Of a stretch of 64,000 nt of DNA, positions 19,170 to 28,405 are shown one piece after another. The translations under genes were made by a program, and so were the position numbers. The DNA is from Peptoniphilaceae bacterium AMB_02 (GTDB lineage Bacteria > Bacillota > Clostridia > Tissierellales > Peptoniphilaceae): positions 1,166,001 to 1,230,000 of the forward strand of contig CP143259.1 of assembly GCA_036321625.1 (NCBI GenBank). The letters run 5' to 3'. The notes below the pieces were generated by a model that did no database searches, was not told the origin of the DNA, and was given only the letters and a program-made list of their open reading frames with translations. How positions within the stretch are numbered: the first letter of the stretch is position 1; every line of letters begins with the position of its first letter.

Positions 19170-20387
19170 TTAGTTCTCTAAATCATGCATTATTCTCAAT
19201 TCTCCTACTATTGATCCCCAACTTCTTAATGGAATATTCCATTTCTTTGCAATTATATTTGTAGCTAAGTATAGTGCTTTCATCAGTGACGTAGCACTTG
19301 GGAATACTGATCTATTACGGTTTAACCGTCTGTATGAGCTATTTAAACTCTCTATAGCATTCGTAGTATATATTATTTTTCTAACTTCCTTAGAATACTT
19401 AAAGATTGGCGTTATTGAATTCCACTCCCTTTCCCATCTATCCATTGATCCTGGATATTTTTTATCCCATGCTTCAGCTACTTTCAAACGATTCTTATTT
19501 GCTACTTCTTCGTCAGGTGCGTGATATATTGTTTTTAAATCATTTGCAAATTGTTTTCTATCTTTGTACGATACGTATTTTAATGTGTTTCTTACCATGT
19601 GAACTATACAGGTTTGCCACTCAGCTTTTGGATATGCCGCTGATATGGACTCTTCTATACCTATTAGTCCATCTGAACAGATGATGTAGATATCTTTTAC
19701 TCCTCTGTTTTTTAGGCTATTTAGGACTCCTAACCAGTATTTACTACTTTCGTTTTGTCCTACATATATTCCTAATACTTCTTTAAGCCCATCTTCGTTT
19801 ATTCCGAGTATTATATATGCTGCTTTCTTTGATATTAAACCCTCTTCTTTAACAGAAAAGTGAATAGCATCAATGAACACTACAGGATAAGTCTCTGACA
19901 GTGGTCTTTTTTGCCAGTCTTCTATTTCCGGCAGAATTTTGTCGGTTATGTCTGAAACCAGTCCATCACTAACTTCAAATCCATAGATATCATAGATTTG
20001 TTCAGATATTTGTCTAGTACTCAAACCTCTTGCATACATTCCTATTACCTTATTTTCTATCTCAGATATGTCTTTTTGTCTCTTTTTTACAATTTGAGGT
20101 TCAAAGCTTGAGTCTCTATCTTGAGGTACTGATATTTCAGATTCACCCATACTTGATCGTATTCTTTTAGTTTTGTATCCATTTCTAGAGTTTTCATTGT
20201 CACTTCTTTGGTTTGTTTCATATCCTAAATGGTGCTCCATTTCGGCTTCTAACATGCTTTCTATAGTATCTCCTAGTAAATCCTTAATAGCATCATGTAT
20301 GTCCTTTGCTGACTCAATTTCATACTCATTGATTAGATAAGATATGATTTCTTTTTTTCCTTCACTTAATTTTTTTCTTCTTGCCAT
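19170..20387 (-). CDS. IS256-family transposase (mutator type)
   Basis: A 405-residue DDE transposase, full length and uninterrupted. The acidic triad is visible as D173 (VFIDAIH), D239 (CSDGLIG) and E346 (TTNAIESLN), spaced as in the IS256/MULE family. The N-terminal helical region resembles the DNA-binding part (LLGDTIESMLEAEMEHHLGY). A clear ribosome site (AGGAGGC) precedes the ATG at 20387. The element may still be active. Confidence 0.95.
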   Translation of the reverse strand: MARRKKLSEGKKEIISYLINEYEIESAKDIHDAIKDLLGDTIESMLEAEMEHHLGYETNQRSDNENSRNGYKTKRIRSSMGESEISVPQDRDSSFEPQIVKKRQKDISEIENKVIGMYARGLSTRQISEQIYDIYGFEVSDGLVSDITDKILPEIEDWQKRPLSETYPVVFIDAIHFSVKEEGLISKKAAYIILGINEDGLKEVLGIYVGQNESSKYWLGVLNSLKNRGVKDIYIICSDGLIGIEESISAAYPKAEWQTCIVHMVRNTLKYVSYKDRKQFANDLKTIYHAPDEEVANKNRLKVAEAWDKKYPGSMDRWEREWNSITPIFKYSKEVRKIIYTTNAIESLNSSYRRLNRNRSVFPSATSLMKALYLATNIIAKKWNIPLRSWGSIVGELRIMHDLEN

Positions 20388-20485
20388 TTTAAAAAGCCTC
20401 CTATGTTATTTTTATTTTAACTAATCATAGGAAGCTATTCAATATTTACAGACTTTTTTTCGCAGTCTCTCTTTGGATGGTCTTT

Positions 20486-21031
20486 TTACACGTTTATATT
20501 GAGTTCTAACTGTAATTCTCTTATTGATTTATGGGAAATTTTACTTTCATCTACTTTAAGTAAATTAATTATCTGATTAAGTTTGTTAATGCTTGGTACC
20601 TCTATTTCAGCATAAGGATATGGATAAGTGTCTTTGTCCCAGATATCTATGTCAATTCTACAATCTTCCAACATATAAGAAATTCGATGCTTATATCCCC
20701 TACTATGCTCAGCATAACCTAAATTTTCCAAAATCTTTATTGTATTTTCAACGGAATCTATGCAGGTAGTATACTCATTATTTTCTCTGAGTTCTTTATT
20801 TTCTATCTTCTGTTTAAAAGTCAAATAATAGATTTTTTCATTATTGATATTATTATGAGTGCATCTGATTCGCAAATAAGATCCATCTGGAATTTCATTT
20901 TTTGAAATAGAATGAAAAAGTATATTTTCTTGATTTTCATCAGCTATCTTCTCTGCATTAAGACTGATGAGTTCTTTTTCTAATTCTTTAGGATCGATTT
21001 CGAGTAGTTTTACTTCCAATTCTTTTTCCAT
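20486..21031 (-). CDS. CYTH-domain protein (class IV adenylate cyclase/thiamine-triphosphatase-like)
   Basis: A 181-residue protein of the CYTH triphosphate-tunnel superfamily. The signature ExExK appears at the N-terminus as ELEVK (residues 4-8). Charged strands follow, such as YLRIRC, YLTFKQK, IDIDIWD and YAEIEVP, which line the tunnel. Members hydrolyse or cyclise triphosphates; the substrate here cannot be assigned. The stop codon touches the right end of the insertion sequence. It starts next to the end of the metallophosphoesterase gene, so the two are in one operon. Confidence 0.85.
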   Translation of the reverse strand: MEKELEVKLLEIDPKELEKELISLNAEKIADENQENILFHSISKNEIPDGSYLRIRCTHNNINNEKIYYLTFKQKIENKELRENNEYTTCIDSVENTIKILENLGYAEHSRGYKHRISYMLEDCRIDIDIWDKDTYPYPYAEIEVPSINKLNQIINLLKVDESKISHKSIRELQLELNINV

Positions 21032-21718
21032 TTAATCTCCTCTAATCAAAATAGGTTTAAAATTAAGATAATCACTTGAGATACATTTATACTCAATGCC
21101 TTTAATATTGCCTTCTACGACTCCTGATAGACCTTCAGAGTGCAAATGTCCATATAGGCAGGTTTTAACGCCATACTCTTCCAATATACCTGCGAATTCG
21201 TTTGGTTTTTTATCTTTACTAAATGGTGGATAGTGTAGCATGGCAATAATCTCTCCATCCTTTTTTATACTGTCTAAACTAAGTTTTAGCCTTATTAATT
21301 CGCGTTTAAACACGACCTCATCTTCTACTGTGAATTCAGGATTATCACGTGACACCCATCCCCTTGCACCGATAATATTATATTTTTCGACATAGTAAGA
21401 ATTATTCTGAAGGAATTCAATAGTTTCAAATCCTAAATTACGTAGCTTTTTCAATGACTGCCACCAATAGTCGTGATTTCCTTTTAAGATTATCTTTTTG
21501 CCCGGGAGGTTTTCAATCCTAAGCAAATCGGAATAAGCATCTTCTAATTTTAATCCCCAAGAAATATCTCCGGGTACCAGAACTGTATCATCAGCTTTAA
21601 CAAGCTCATTCCAATTTGTAAATATTTTATTTTCGTAATCATACCAAGATTTACCAAAAACACTCATACATTTTTCGCCTGTATGATCGAGATGTAAATC
21701 TGCTATTGCATAGATCAT
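21032..21718 (-). CDS. metallophosphoesterase
   Basis: A 228-residue calcineurin-like phosphoesterase. Metal-binding motifs are visible in order: ADLHLD near the N-terminus, PGDISWG, KGNHDYWW (GNHD), HYPPF and GHLHSEG. I use the ATG at 21718, which gives the family-typical start MIYAIADLHLD and has GGTGA 6 nt upstream. The upstream ATG at 21730 overlaps the previous stop as TAATG and is an alternative. The substrate is unknown. Confidence 0.87.
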   Translation of the reverse strand: MIYAIADLHLDHTGEKCMSVFGKSWYDYENKIFTNWNELVKADDTVLVPGDISWGLKLEDAYSDLLRIENLPGKKIILKGNHDYWWQSLKKLRNLGFETIEFLQNNSYYVEKYNIIGARGWVSRDNPEFTVEDEVVFKRELIRLKLSLDSIKKDGEIIAMLHYPPFSKDKKPNEFAGILEEYGVKTCLYGHLHSEGLSGVVEGNIKGIEYKCISSDYLNFKPILIRGD

Positions 21719-21729
21719 TTTATTCACCA

Positions 21730-23676
21730 TTAAATTCTTATTATATTATAGTCGTGATTTAAATCTTTTAAAATATCAATATCGGAACTTGAATTACTAA
21801 AGTATATAACCTGAGTATTCTCAGAAATTAAACTTAAGTATTTTAAAACCTGTTCTCTCCTGTCATTATCTAAATGATTAGTGACTTCATCAAGTATCAA
21901 AGGATGCTTGGAATCAGTATTTCTACTGATATTTAATGCTATGCTGAGGGCTAAATAAACTGTTTGTATGGTTCCGGTACTGAGTGAGTCAATTTCTACA
22001 AAATTATTAAGCTTATTATCATATACCAAAGGCAATAAGTTCTCGTCAATAATTAATTTTGTGTACTTGTCATCAGTAAGAAAAGAAAGTATATTACCTG
22101 CTTCATTAGATATATTAGAATTTATCTTCTTACTGAACTCAGAAGATGCAAATCTGATAGCATCCAATATGGTTTTGTTAATAATAACTTCTTCTTCCAT
22201 ATTATTTTTTTCAATATGAAGTTCTTTTAACTGTTCATTATAGCTTCTTATACACTTGATTGAATTCTCCAGGCTCTCTATTTCAAATTCTATTTTGCTG
22301 AGATTACGCTTGTTTTCTGCAAGACTTTGAGTTGATAAATCATATTTTTCTTTTGTGAATACATCCCATTCCACTAAAGGAGTAAAATTTAGCTCCTCTA
22401 TCATTTCTTGAGATTTCATATTTATATTGGATTCTATCTCTGAGCTAAGCTTTGTATTAAGATGATTAAAATAGTCTTTTATGCTTTTTACATTTCTTTT
22501 TCTAAGTATATCGCTTTTTTCTTTTTCCAGCCGTGATATTTCAGTATTTAAAGCTTCTATTTCGTTTTTTGTCTCCATTGTACTTTCATCACTTTTGTTT
22601 GTTTTGTACTTTGAATTATAAAATAATAATCCAATAAAGGTCAGATTTAATAATAAAAAAGCAAGAGACTTGTGGAATAGTGATAGTTTGCTAAATAAGA
22701 TCACTATATTAATTACGACTAAAAATATAGTTTTCAAATAAAAGAAGCTATTATTTTTACTTGGTTTAACCACTTCCAATATATCTTTTTTATATGAAAT
22801 TGCTTCAAGTAAATAATTCTCAATTTCAAGTAAATAATTGTATTCATCTAGATTTAATTCATCTTGAGGCTTACTTATATAATTGGATTTTTGATTATTC
22901 ACTATTTTATTTGATTTACGATTTTTTATAGAATAATCATATAACTTTTTAGAGTAAAAGTAAATTCTCTCTAACTCCTTTTTTTCATTTATTAAGCCTA
23001 TTCTCTTTGTTCTTAGATCGTCTAAAGTTCTTATGGAACCGTAAAGGACAGACAGCTTTTGATTTAAAGCATCGATTTTTTTGTTAATAATTCCCATTTC
23101 TTTGTTGGAAATTCTGTCTGTACCAATTTTTTCCAGCTCTGTATTAAGTTTATTTACTGTTTTACTTATACTTAAATCACTAAGGTTTCCATAATAATTA
23201 TTTAGTAAATAATCTTTTAGGAGTTCATTATTACCATTATAATTCAGCAAATTGATTAGCTGTATATTCAATAATCTATCGAATACGATAGAATTCATGT
23301 TTAAAAAATAATTGCCAATATCTCTAGTATCAGATGAAGCTAAATCGACTTCTGTACCATTACTTAGATTACGGATCTCAAAAATATTTGTGTTAAAGTT
23401 ATGATAAATCAGATACTTTTCATTATTGTATAATACTTCCATAGATCCATGATATGAGTCATTAAACCAAGGCTTATACTTTATGTGTTCCAGTTGATCT
23501 ATGATTATTCTCGAAGTTTCAGGTTTGGCAAAGCCATAGAACATTGACTTTATAAAGCGATGAATTGTCGATTTGCCGGCTTCATTATCCCCAATGATAA
23601 TATTTAGTCCATCAGAGAGTTTGATATTAGTATTGTTGAACTTTCCAAAAGATGATATTAATAGTTTATTTAACAT
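21730..23676 (-). CDS. YhaN/SbcC-like ATPase with internal membrane segments
   Basis: A 648-residue AAA-type ATPase of the SMC/SbcC/Rad50 class. Walker A is GDNEAGKST near residue 30. The C-terminal half has the ABC signature region (DSLSTGTIQ) and Walker B PLILDEVTN. Between them are coiled coils interrupted by two hydrophobic spans (FFYLKTIFLVVINIVILFS, and SLAFLLLNLTFIGLLFY). That is the layout of B. subtilis YhaN, though this protein is shorter. It overlaps its nuclease partner by 11 nt. It may act on DNA ends near the membrane, which is inference. Confidence 0.8.
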   Translation of the reverse strand: MLNKLLISSFGKFNNTNIKLSDGLNIIIGDNEAGKSTIHRFIKSMFYGFAKPETSRIIIDQLEHIKYKPWFNDSYHGSMEVLYNNEKYLIYHNFNTNIFEIRNLSNGTEVDLASSDTRDIGNYFLNMNSIVFDRLLNIQLINLLNYNGNNELLKDYLLNNYYGNLSDLSISKTVNKLNTELEKIGTDRISNKEMGIINKKIDALNQKLSVLYGSIRTLDDLRTKRIGLINEKKELERIYFYSKKLYDYSIKNRKSNKIVNNQKSNYISKPQDELNLDEYNYLLEIENYLLEAISYKKDILEVVKPSKNNSFFYLKTIFLVVINIVILFSKLSLFHKSLAFLLLNLTFIGLLFYNSKYKTNKSDESTMETKNEIEALNTEISRLEKEKSDILRKRNVKSIKDYFNHLNTKLSSEIESNINMKSQEMIEELNFTPLVEWDVFTKEKYDLSTQSLAENKRNLSKIEFEIESLENSIKCIRSYNEQLKELHIEKNNMEEEVIINKTILDAIRFASSEFSKKINSNISNEAGNILSFLTDDKYTKLIIDENLLPLVYDNKLNNFVEIDSLSTGTIQTVYLALSIALNISRNTDSKHPLILDEVTNHLDNDRREQVLKYLSLISENTQVIYFSNSSSDIDILKDLNHDYNIIRI

Positions 23677-24748
23677 TAACACAACTATCACCTATTATCA
23701 TACTTAAGCCTTTCTTTAAAGCTCGTTCTTTAATTGAATCATCAATATTTAAATTGTTAATGTATTTTGAAAATTCGTTAAGATATGGATCCTGGTCCAT
23801 AGATTTTCTATACTGTTCAATATAAGTATTATTTATAAATTCTACATAATAAAAACTATCCATTAATGATTTTAAGATATAATCCAGTTTAATACTTAAC
23901 TCTGCTGAAATAACTCCATTTAAATAGATTCTAAAAAAGTCTTTATCATTGCTGATATTTAGTATTTCATGGATGAATTCTTCTTCGTTACTATTCTCAT
24001 CAAAAGCGTAAGTATGAGTAGTGAACTTTCGTTTAGAAAAAGGGATAAAGTTTTTTATGCAAGCACCTTTATTTACATCAATTATAATAAAACCCTTCTC
24101 ACCTTGTTCTCCAAAATCAAGAGGCTCGGGAGAACCTGAATAAGCAATGTTTTCTGCTAAGTCCATAAAACTATGTATATGTCCTAGTGCAATATAGTCA
24201 AAATCAGTTTTATTTAGTGAGTTTATATCAAAATACATATAATCCTTATCGGTACTCGTTAAATTACCGTGTAACATTAAGATATTAATATAATTATGGT
24301 CCAAGTCTATATTACTAACTTTTATTTCAGAATAAGAATCCTTCATCCAGCCAATTCCATAAACTCTGGTTTTTAAATCTTGAAATTCTATATATTGGAT
24401 TCTATCTGAGCACAATAAATATACATTTTTTGGTGCTTGTAGTTGTTTATATATTGAGTTTTTAGAAAATGAATCATGATTTCCCGTAAGTATTAGAATT
24501 CTAAGGCTTTCATATCTACTAAACAAATCGTATAGTCTATATAATTCACCCAAAAGGAAGTATTCGCTCTCAAACAAGTCCCCAGCAATTAGAACAAGGT
24601 CAACTTGATTGATTTTGGAATAATCCAAAATCCTTTTAGTAGTTTCCCATAGTTCATTTCTTCTTGAAACTGCATACTCGGAAGGATAAGTTGAATTTAA
24701 TAATTGTTTTTCTAAATGTATATCAGAGGTGTGAAGAACTTTAACCAT
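23666..24748 (-). CDS. YhaO/SbcD-like DNA exonuclease subunit
   Basis: A 360-residue Mre11/SbcD-type nuclease. Phosphoesterase motifs appear as HTSDIHLE, AGDLFES, TGNHDS, HGN and GHIHSF. A C-terminal capping region follows that in this family contacts the ATPase. The pairing with the downstream YhaN-like ATPase (11-nt overlap) implies a two-subunit complex comparable to SbcCD/YhaON. It overlaps the patatin gene upstream by 8 nt. Confidence 0.85.
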   Translation of the reverse strand: MVKVLHTSDIHLEKQLLNSTYPSEYAVSRRNELWETTKRILDYSKINQVDLVLIAGDLFESEYFLLGELYRLYDLFSRYESLRILILTGNHDSFSKNSIYKQLQAPKNVYLLCSDRIQYIEFQDLKTRVYGIGWMKDSYSEIKVSNIDLDHNYINILMLHGNLTSTDKDYMYFDINSLNKTDFDYIALGHIHSFMDLAENIAYSGSPEPLDFGEQGEKGFIIIDVNKGACIKNFIPFSKRKFTTHTYAFDENSNEEEFIHEILNISNDKDFFRIYLNGVISAELSIKLDYILKSLMDSFYYVEFINNTYIEQYRKSMDQDPYLNEFSKYINNLNIDDSIKERALKKGLSMIIGDSCVNVK

Positions 24749-25613
24749 ACCAATCTTCTTTCTTGTTTAATAGATTTTTAATATTAATATAGGTCTCTTT
24801 AGCACACTTATAACCCTCATTATACTGAATGAGAATCCTTGAGTAATTAAGATCGAATGAATTTTGGATGACTTCATTTTTAGGATATATAATAACGGCA
24901 TCATCATTGTATGCCATAAAGTCGAGTATAGTCTTTGAATCTGTATACTTTCTATGATTAGTTCTCATAACGTCAAGAACATTAGGATAATTCTTAAGTC
25001 TATCTTTAAGATCATCAGTAATATCATAAGGTTTATGGAGAAAATCAGGTTTCCTAGTCATTACAACTACAGACCTTTTATAACCCAGCCTTAAACTTTC
25101 AATAATAGGAAGTCTATCAGAACAACCTGAACTAAAATAATTAAAATGATCAATTGTCACGGGCTTTGAAAAAATAGGATTAGCACAGGAAGCGGAAACC
25201 ATTTTAAACAAAGAACTGCGGTTTTCAGATTTGTTAGCATTCAAAAAAATTAAATCACCACTATTTGCATCTGTTGCGGGAATCAAGAACTTAAACTTTG
25301 ATGTAGAAAACTCATCAAAGTCCAATTCGGTTAACATGCTATCCAGGCCTGTCAGAAAATCGAACATGTTAAGAACATTATCAGTTGTTTCACTATCCTT
25401 TCGTAGATCCATGTAGGATTTATTTAGAACCACTGATAAAATTCTTTTATATTGCTTGCTTATATAATTAATCCCAACAAAGGCACCCGCTGAAACACCT
25501 ATAGTCAGGGGAAAAGTTAATTTTTTTTCTAAAAAATAATCTAAAACTCCAGCGGTAAAAGCACATCTGGCGCCCCCACCTTCTAAGATTAAAGATACGC
25601 CCATATCTCTCAT
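24741..25613 (-). CDS. patatin-like phospholipase
   Basis: A 290-residue lipid acyl hydrolase of the bacterial patatin family (YlbK/RssA type). The oxyanion hole is GGGARC near residue 14, the nucleophile motif is GVSAG (GxSxG), and the catalytic Asp would be in the central region, where the usual DGG/DGA is not obvious (SSGCSDRLPI contains the likely Asp). It has no signal peptide. The substrate is unknown. The ATG at 25613 is used; the ATG at 25604 is an alternative. Confidence 0.83.
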   Translation of the reverse strand: MRDMGVSLILEGGGARCAFTAGVLDYFLEKKLTFPLTIGVSAGAFVGINYISKQYKRILSVVLNKSYMDLRKDSETTDNVLNMFDFLTGLDSMLTELDFDEFSTSKFKFLIPATDANSGDLIFLNANKSENRSSLFKMVSASCANPIFSKPVTIDHFNYFSSGCSDRLPIIESLRLGYKRSVVVMTRKPDFLHKPYDITDDLKDRLKNYPNVLDVMRTNHRKYTDSKTILDFMAYNDDAVIIYPKNEVIQNSFDLNYSRILIQYNEGYKCAKETYINIKNLLNKKEDWYG

Positions 25614-25629
25614 TTATCTCACATCCTAA

Positions 25630-26205
25630 TTAAGTCTCATTATACTTATATAGTCTTGAGTATCCGTTTTCATGTCTGATAATAGAAATACTACCATTAT
25701 CAGATTTAAGTTTAAAATAAACATCTTTTGTTTCAAACAGTGCACAAATAAAGGCTCTAATTACCCCATCATGGGTTATAATCAAGACACTTTCATTATT
25801 ATTTATTAATTCTTTGTAAAGGACAGATACTCTCTCTAAAAGCTGTTTCTGGCTTTCTCCATTTGGCAAAACAAAATTATAGGGATCATTATACCAATCT
25901 GTGAACACATCTCTATATTTCTCTTGAGCACCATCGATAGATGCTCCTTTTAACACGCCAAAATTAAACTCATTAACTCTTTTGTCTATAGAGTGTTCAA
26001 TACCTGTAATTCCTAAGTATTCTAAACTCTGCTTTGTACGAAAATATTCACTTATTATTACTTTTGTAAAACTATACTTCTTAAGAATCTTAGCAGTATT
26101 TAACATTTGTTTTTTACCAAGTTCAGTTAACTTAGTAGTATCATTACTGAAAATTGATTTTATATTATCTTCAGTTTCTCCATGTCTAATTAAAATTATA
26201 TCCAA
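25630..26205 (-). CDS. cobC: histidine phosphatase, probable alpha-ribazole phosphatase
   Basis: A 191-residue phosphoglycerate-mutase-like phosphatase with the catalytic LIRHGETEDN motif at the N-terminus and the second His in LIITHDGVIRAF. Its place directly after cobS and cobU points to removal of phosphate from alpha-ribazole phosphate or adenosylcobalamin phosphate. I prefer the TTG at 26205, which has GGGGGA about 7 nt upstream; a TTG at 26220 has no ribosome site. The phosphatase call is firm; the specific substrate is by context. Confidence 0.75.
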   Translation of the reverse strand: MDIILIRHGETEDNIKSIFSNDTTKLTELGKKQMLNTAKILKKYSFTKVIISEYFRTKQSLEYLGITGIEHSIDKRVNEFNFGVLKGASIDGAQEKYRDVFTDWYNDPYNFVLPNGESQKQLLERVSVLYKELINNNESVLIITHDGVIRAFICALFETKDVYFKLKSDNGSISIIRHENGYSRLYKYNET

Positions 26206-26930
26206 GTTTTTATCCCCCAAAGTATGATCAAGGAGACCACTTCTGTAATTTCGATACCGGCTCCTATAATATCCCCAGAAACATAGTCTATCTTTTTAAT
26301 ACTCCATCTGGCTAAGATTTTAGCAGTTAATATACTGGCGATGAGTGAAAGCACATAAAACACATTGAAAATCGATAGAGTTACTGCAAAAGCTAGTAGG
26401 AGAACAGGTTCATACAATCCTATACGAGATTTAGACATTATATCAGCCAAACCACCATAACCGGGTTTTCTATAGTTATTAAGTAGATGAATCCCGGCAA
26501 ATCTTGCATTTATAATAGAAAGCATTATCAAAGCCGGGTAAGCGCTATGTGAAATATATAATGAATATTTAAAGAGTATTATAAGCACAATAGCAATAAC
26601 ACCAAAAGCGCCAATTCTACTATCTTTCATAATTCTTTTGATGTCTTCCTTACTATGAGCACCTAGTAATCCATCAGCTGTATCAGCCAATCCATCAAAG
26701 TGTAATCCGCCGGTAACCAGGAAATAAATCACCAGAGAGAGAATTGTTGAAACTCTAAATTCTGTAACAGGTACTATTAAAAAAGGAAATACTGTAAAAA
26801 AGCCGATAATTAAACCAACAATAGGATAAAAAAGTATCGACCTTTTAATATTTAAACTATTAAATTCTACTTGTTTTGGTATTGGTATTCTCGTTAAAAA
26901 CTGAATTGCCAATACAAACCCATCTATCAT
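26196..26930 (-). CDS. cobS: adenosylcobinamide-GDP ribazoletransferase
   Basis: A 244-residue membrane enzyme that joins adenosylcobinamide-GDP with alpha-ribazole (phosphate), the last assembly step of cobalamin. The FLTRIP motif is near the N-terminus, and GGLHFDGLADTADGLLG carries the conserved Asp residues. Five to seven hydrophobic spans are present. It overlaps cobU by 4 nt (ATGA). Confidence 0.93.
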   Translation of the reverse strand: MIDGFVLAIQFLTRIPIPKQVEFNSLNIKRSILFYPIVGLIIGFFTVFPFLIVPVTEFRVSTILSLVIYFLVTGGLHFDGLADTADGLLGAHSKEDIKRIMKDSRIGAFGVIAIVLIILFKYSLYISHSAYPALIMLSIINARFAGIHLLNNYRKPGYGGLADIMSKSRIGLYEPVLLLAFAVTLSIFNVFYVLSLIASILTAKILARWSIKKIDYVSGDIIGAGIEITEVVSLIILWGIKTWI

Positions 26931-27463
26931 TTTATTTTTACCTCTATACCTGCTACCATAAAGTAAACTTCATCTGATTCTTTGGCTAAAAAACTATTGA
27001 CACGACCTTGAATATCTCTAAATATTCTGGCTATTTTATTTTCAGGTACAATGGATAAACCCACTTCATTGGATACCATGATTAGATGAGAATCAGTTTC
27101 TTTTATGAAATCTATAAGTTTTGACAACTCCAGTACTATATCGGATTCAATCTTTTCTATTATACTTGAATCGAAATCTTCTAAATTATGAGTGTGTTCA
27201 AACATAATATTAGATATCATATTTGTTACATCATCAAGTAAATATTTCTTTTCTGTACCGGTGCATGTTGAGATTGAGCATGTTTCTTCATGAGTTCTCC
27301 AAACTTTGGGTCTTTGTTCTCTATGTTTTTTTACCCTGTCTTCCATTTCTTCGTCTGTTATACATGCAGTGGCGATGTAACAAACCTCTGTCTCATTTTT
27401 TATCAATGATTCAGCGAAGGTACTCTTACCACTCCTCGCTCCGCCAATTACAAGGGTGATCAT
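26927..27463 (-). CDS. cobU: adenosylcobinamide kinase/adenosylcobinamide-phosphate guanylyltransferase
   Basis: A 178-residue enzyme that phosphorylates adenosylcobinamide and then adds GMP. The P-loop GGARSGKST is at residues 7-15, HREQRPKVWRTHEE contains the His that is guanylylated, and the DVTNM and VSNEVG motifs follow. The ATG shares bases with the stop of the PC4-like gene upstream. Confidence 0.94.
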   Translation of the reverse strand: MITLVIGGARSGKSTFAESLIKNETEVCYIATACITDEEMEDRVKKHREQRPKVWRTHEETCSISTCTGTEKKYLLDDVTNMISNIMFEHTHNLEDFDSSIIEKIESDIVLELSKLIDFIKETDSHLIMVSNEVGLSIVPENKIARIFRDIQGRVNSFLAKESDEVYFMVAGIEVKIK

Positions 27464-27687
27464 TATTTCTCAAATTCATCCTTTAATATTTCATACAATA
27501 TTTTTGCCTCTTCTTCAGTCATCGTAATGCCTTTGCTCATCTTTTTATGATCAGGATCCCATTCTCTGATATCGTATTTTGGGTCTCTTTCATTCCAACT
27601 AACGAGATTGAATTCTTTCCTCCATCCCTTAGCATTTTCAGATAAGACACCTATTTGTTCAACAACTTCAAATTTAAATTCTGCCAT
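27463..27687 (-). CDS. PC4/YdbC-family single-stranded DNA-binding protein
   Basis: A 74-residue protein that matches the bacterial YdbC branch of the PC4 (transcriptional coactivator p15) family. It has a beta-rich N-terminal part ending WRKEFNLVSWN, then KYDIREWDPDHKKMSKGITMT, and a C-terminal helix for dimerisation. These proteins bind single-stranded DNA. It is complete, with a ribosome site GGAGTAAAAA, and is linked to cobU by a TAATG junction. Confidence 0.82.
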   Translation of the reverse strand: MAEFKFEVVEQIGVLSENAKGWRKEFNLVSWNERDPKYDIREWDPDHKKMSKGITMTEEEAKILYEILKDEFEK

Positions 27688-27697
27688 TTTTTACTCC

Positions 27698-28405
27698 TTA
27701 ATTTATATAATTGTCTTCTATTGGTAATAGAGCTAAAAAAAGTTGTTCTAATTCACTTTTTATAGACTCTAAATCATTTATAGTTTGATTTAATTGAGTT
27801 TTTTTTGCATCAAATTGTTTTTCATCTTCAATTACGTCGATAATATTGGTTGGTAAATATGATTTTAGTTTGTTTGAATTAATGCTATTGTCAATACTAT
27901 CCGAAACTAAATTTTTAAAATTCAAGGATTCATTACTTATATCCCTTGACCACTCTATATCAGTCCATTTATTTATTATGGATTTATAATCAGGATGAAG
28001 TGTGGATATAATTTTATAAATATTATTCATGAATTCATCAATATTTTCTAAATTATCATCATTATTTATACTAGAAATGATTTCATTTATTTTTAATTTT
28101 AGGAATTTTGCTAAAACACCAATTGAGTAAAATTCTTCATTGGTTATCTTAAAAATATGATTGACATCGACTTTATACCCTGATGATAAAGATTCAGACA
28201 ATAATTCCAAACTTCTGTTTGTTTTTGTTAACTCATATTCAAGGACAAACCTTTTGAGTTCTAAGGGACCAAATTCATAAATGTATCTTATGATTAACTC
28301 TATAATAGCATAATTTAGAGCCAAGTTCTCTTTTTTATTCGGGTTATTTACCCAATTATTTGATTGTTCATTATTTTTACCAAAGAGCTCTTTCAAATGA
28401 TCCAC
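27698..28405 (-). CDS. unknown 235-residue protein
   Basis: Not recognised. The protein is mainly helical and rich in Asn, Ser, Ile and Leu. It has no signal peptide, long membrane span or metal-binding motif. The final third (about residues 200-228) is a likely coiled coil. GGAGGTGGATC provides a good ribosome site. It is the first gene of the transcript that continues into the PC4-like and cobU genes, and it diverges from the recX operon. Confidence 0.6.
   Translation of the reverse strand: MDHLKELFGKNNEQSNNWVNNPNKKENLALNYAIIELIIRYIYEFGPLELKRFVLEYELTKTNRSLELLSESLSSGYKVDVNHIFKITNEEFYSIGVLAKFLKLKINEIISSINNDDNLENIDEFMNNIYKIISTLHPDYKSIINKWTDIEWSRDISNESLNFKNLVSDSIDNSINSNKLKSYLPTNIIDVIEDEKQFDAKKTQLNQTINDLESIKSELEQLFLALLPIEDNYIN

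Larger units (their letters stand above)
18853..20485 (-). mobile_element. IS256-family insertion sequence, complete
   Basis: The element is about 1633 bp. It is bounded by imperfect inverted repeats of roughly 64-67 bp: both ends begin AAAGACCATC and share TGCGAA, TCTGTAAAT, TTCCTAT and ATTAGTT blocks. It contains one intact transposase on the minus strand. No target duplication is evident: TGAGTAAA on one side and TTTTTACA on the other do not match. The insertion is therefore old or its target repeat has decayed. The left 317 bp have no gene but hold a small terminator-like hairpin (GAGGG...CCCTC near 18925-18950), a perfect 20-bp palindrome at 18959-18978, and the large inverted repeat at 19036-19158. 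Confidence 0.88.

Noticed and set aside
20486-25613. The YhaON-like cluster as a Wadjet, Zorya or other named defence system
   Set aside because: The required partner genes (for example JetABCD or ZorAB) are absent and the proteins fit the YhaN/YhaO families.
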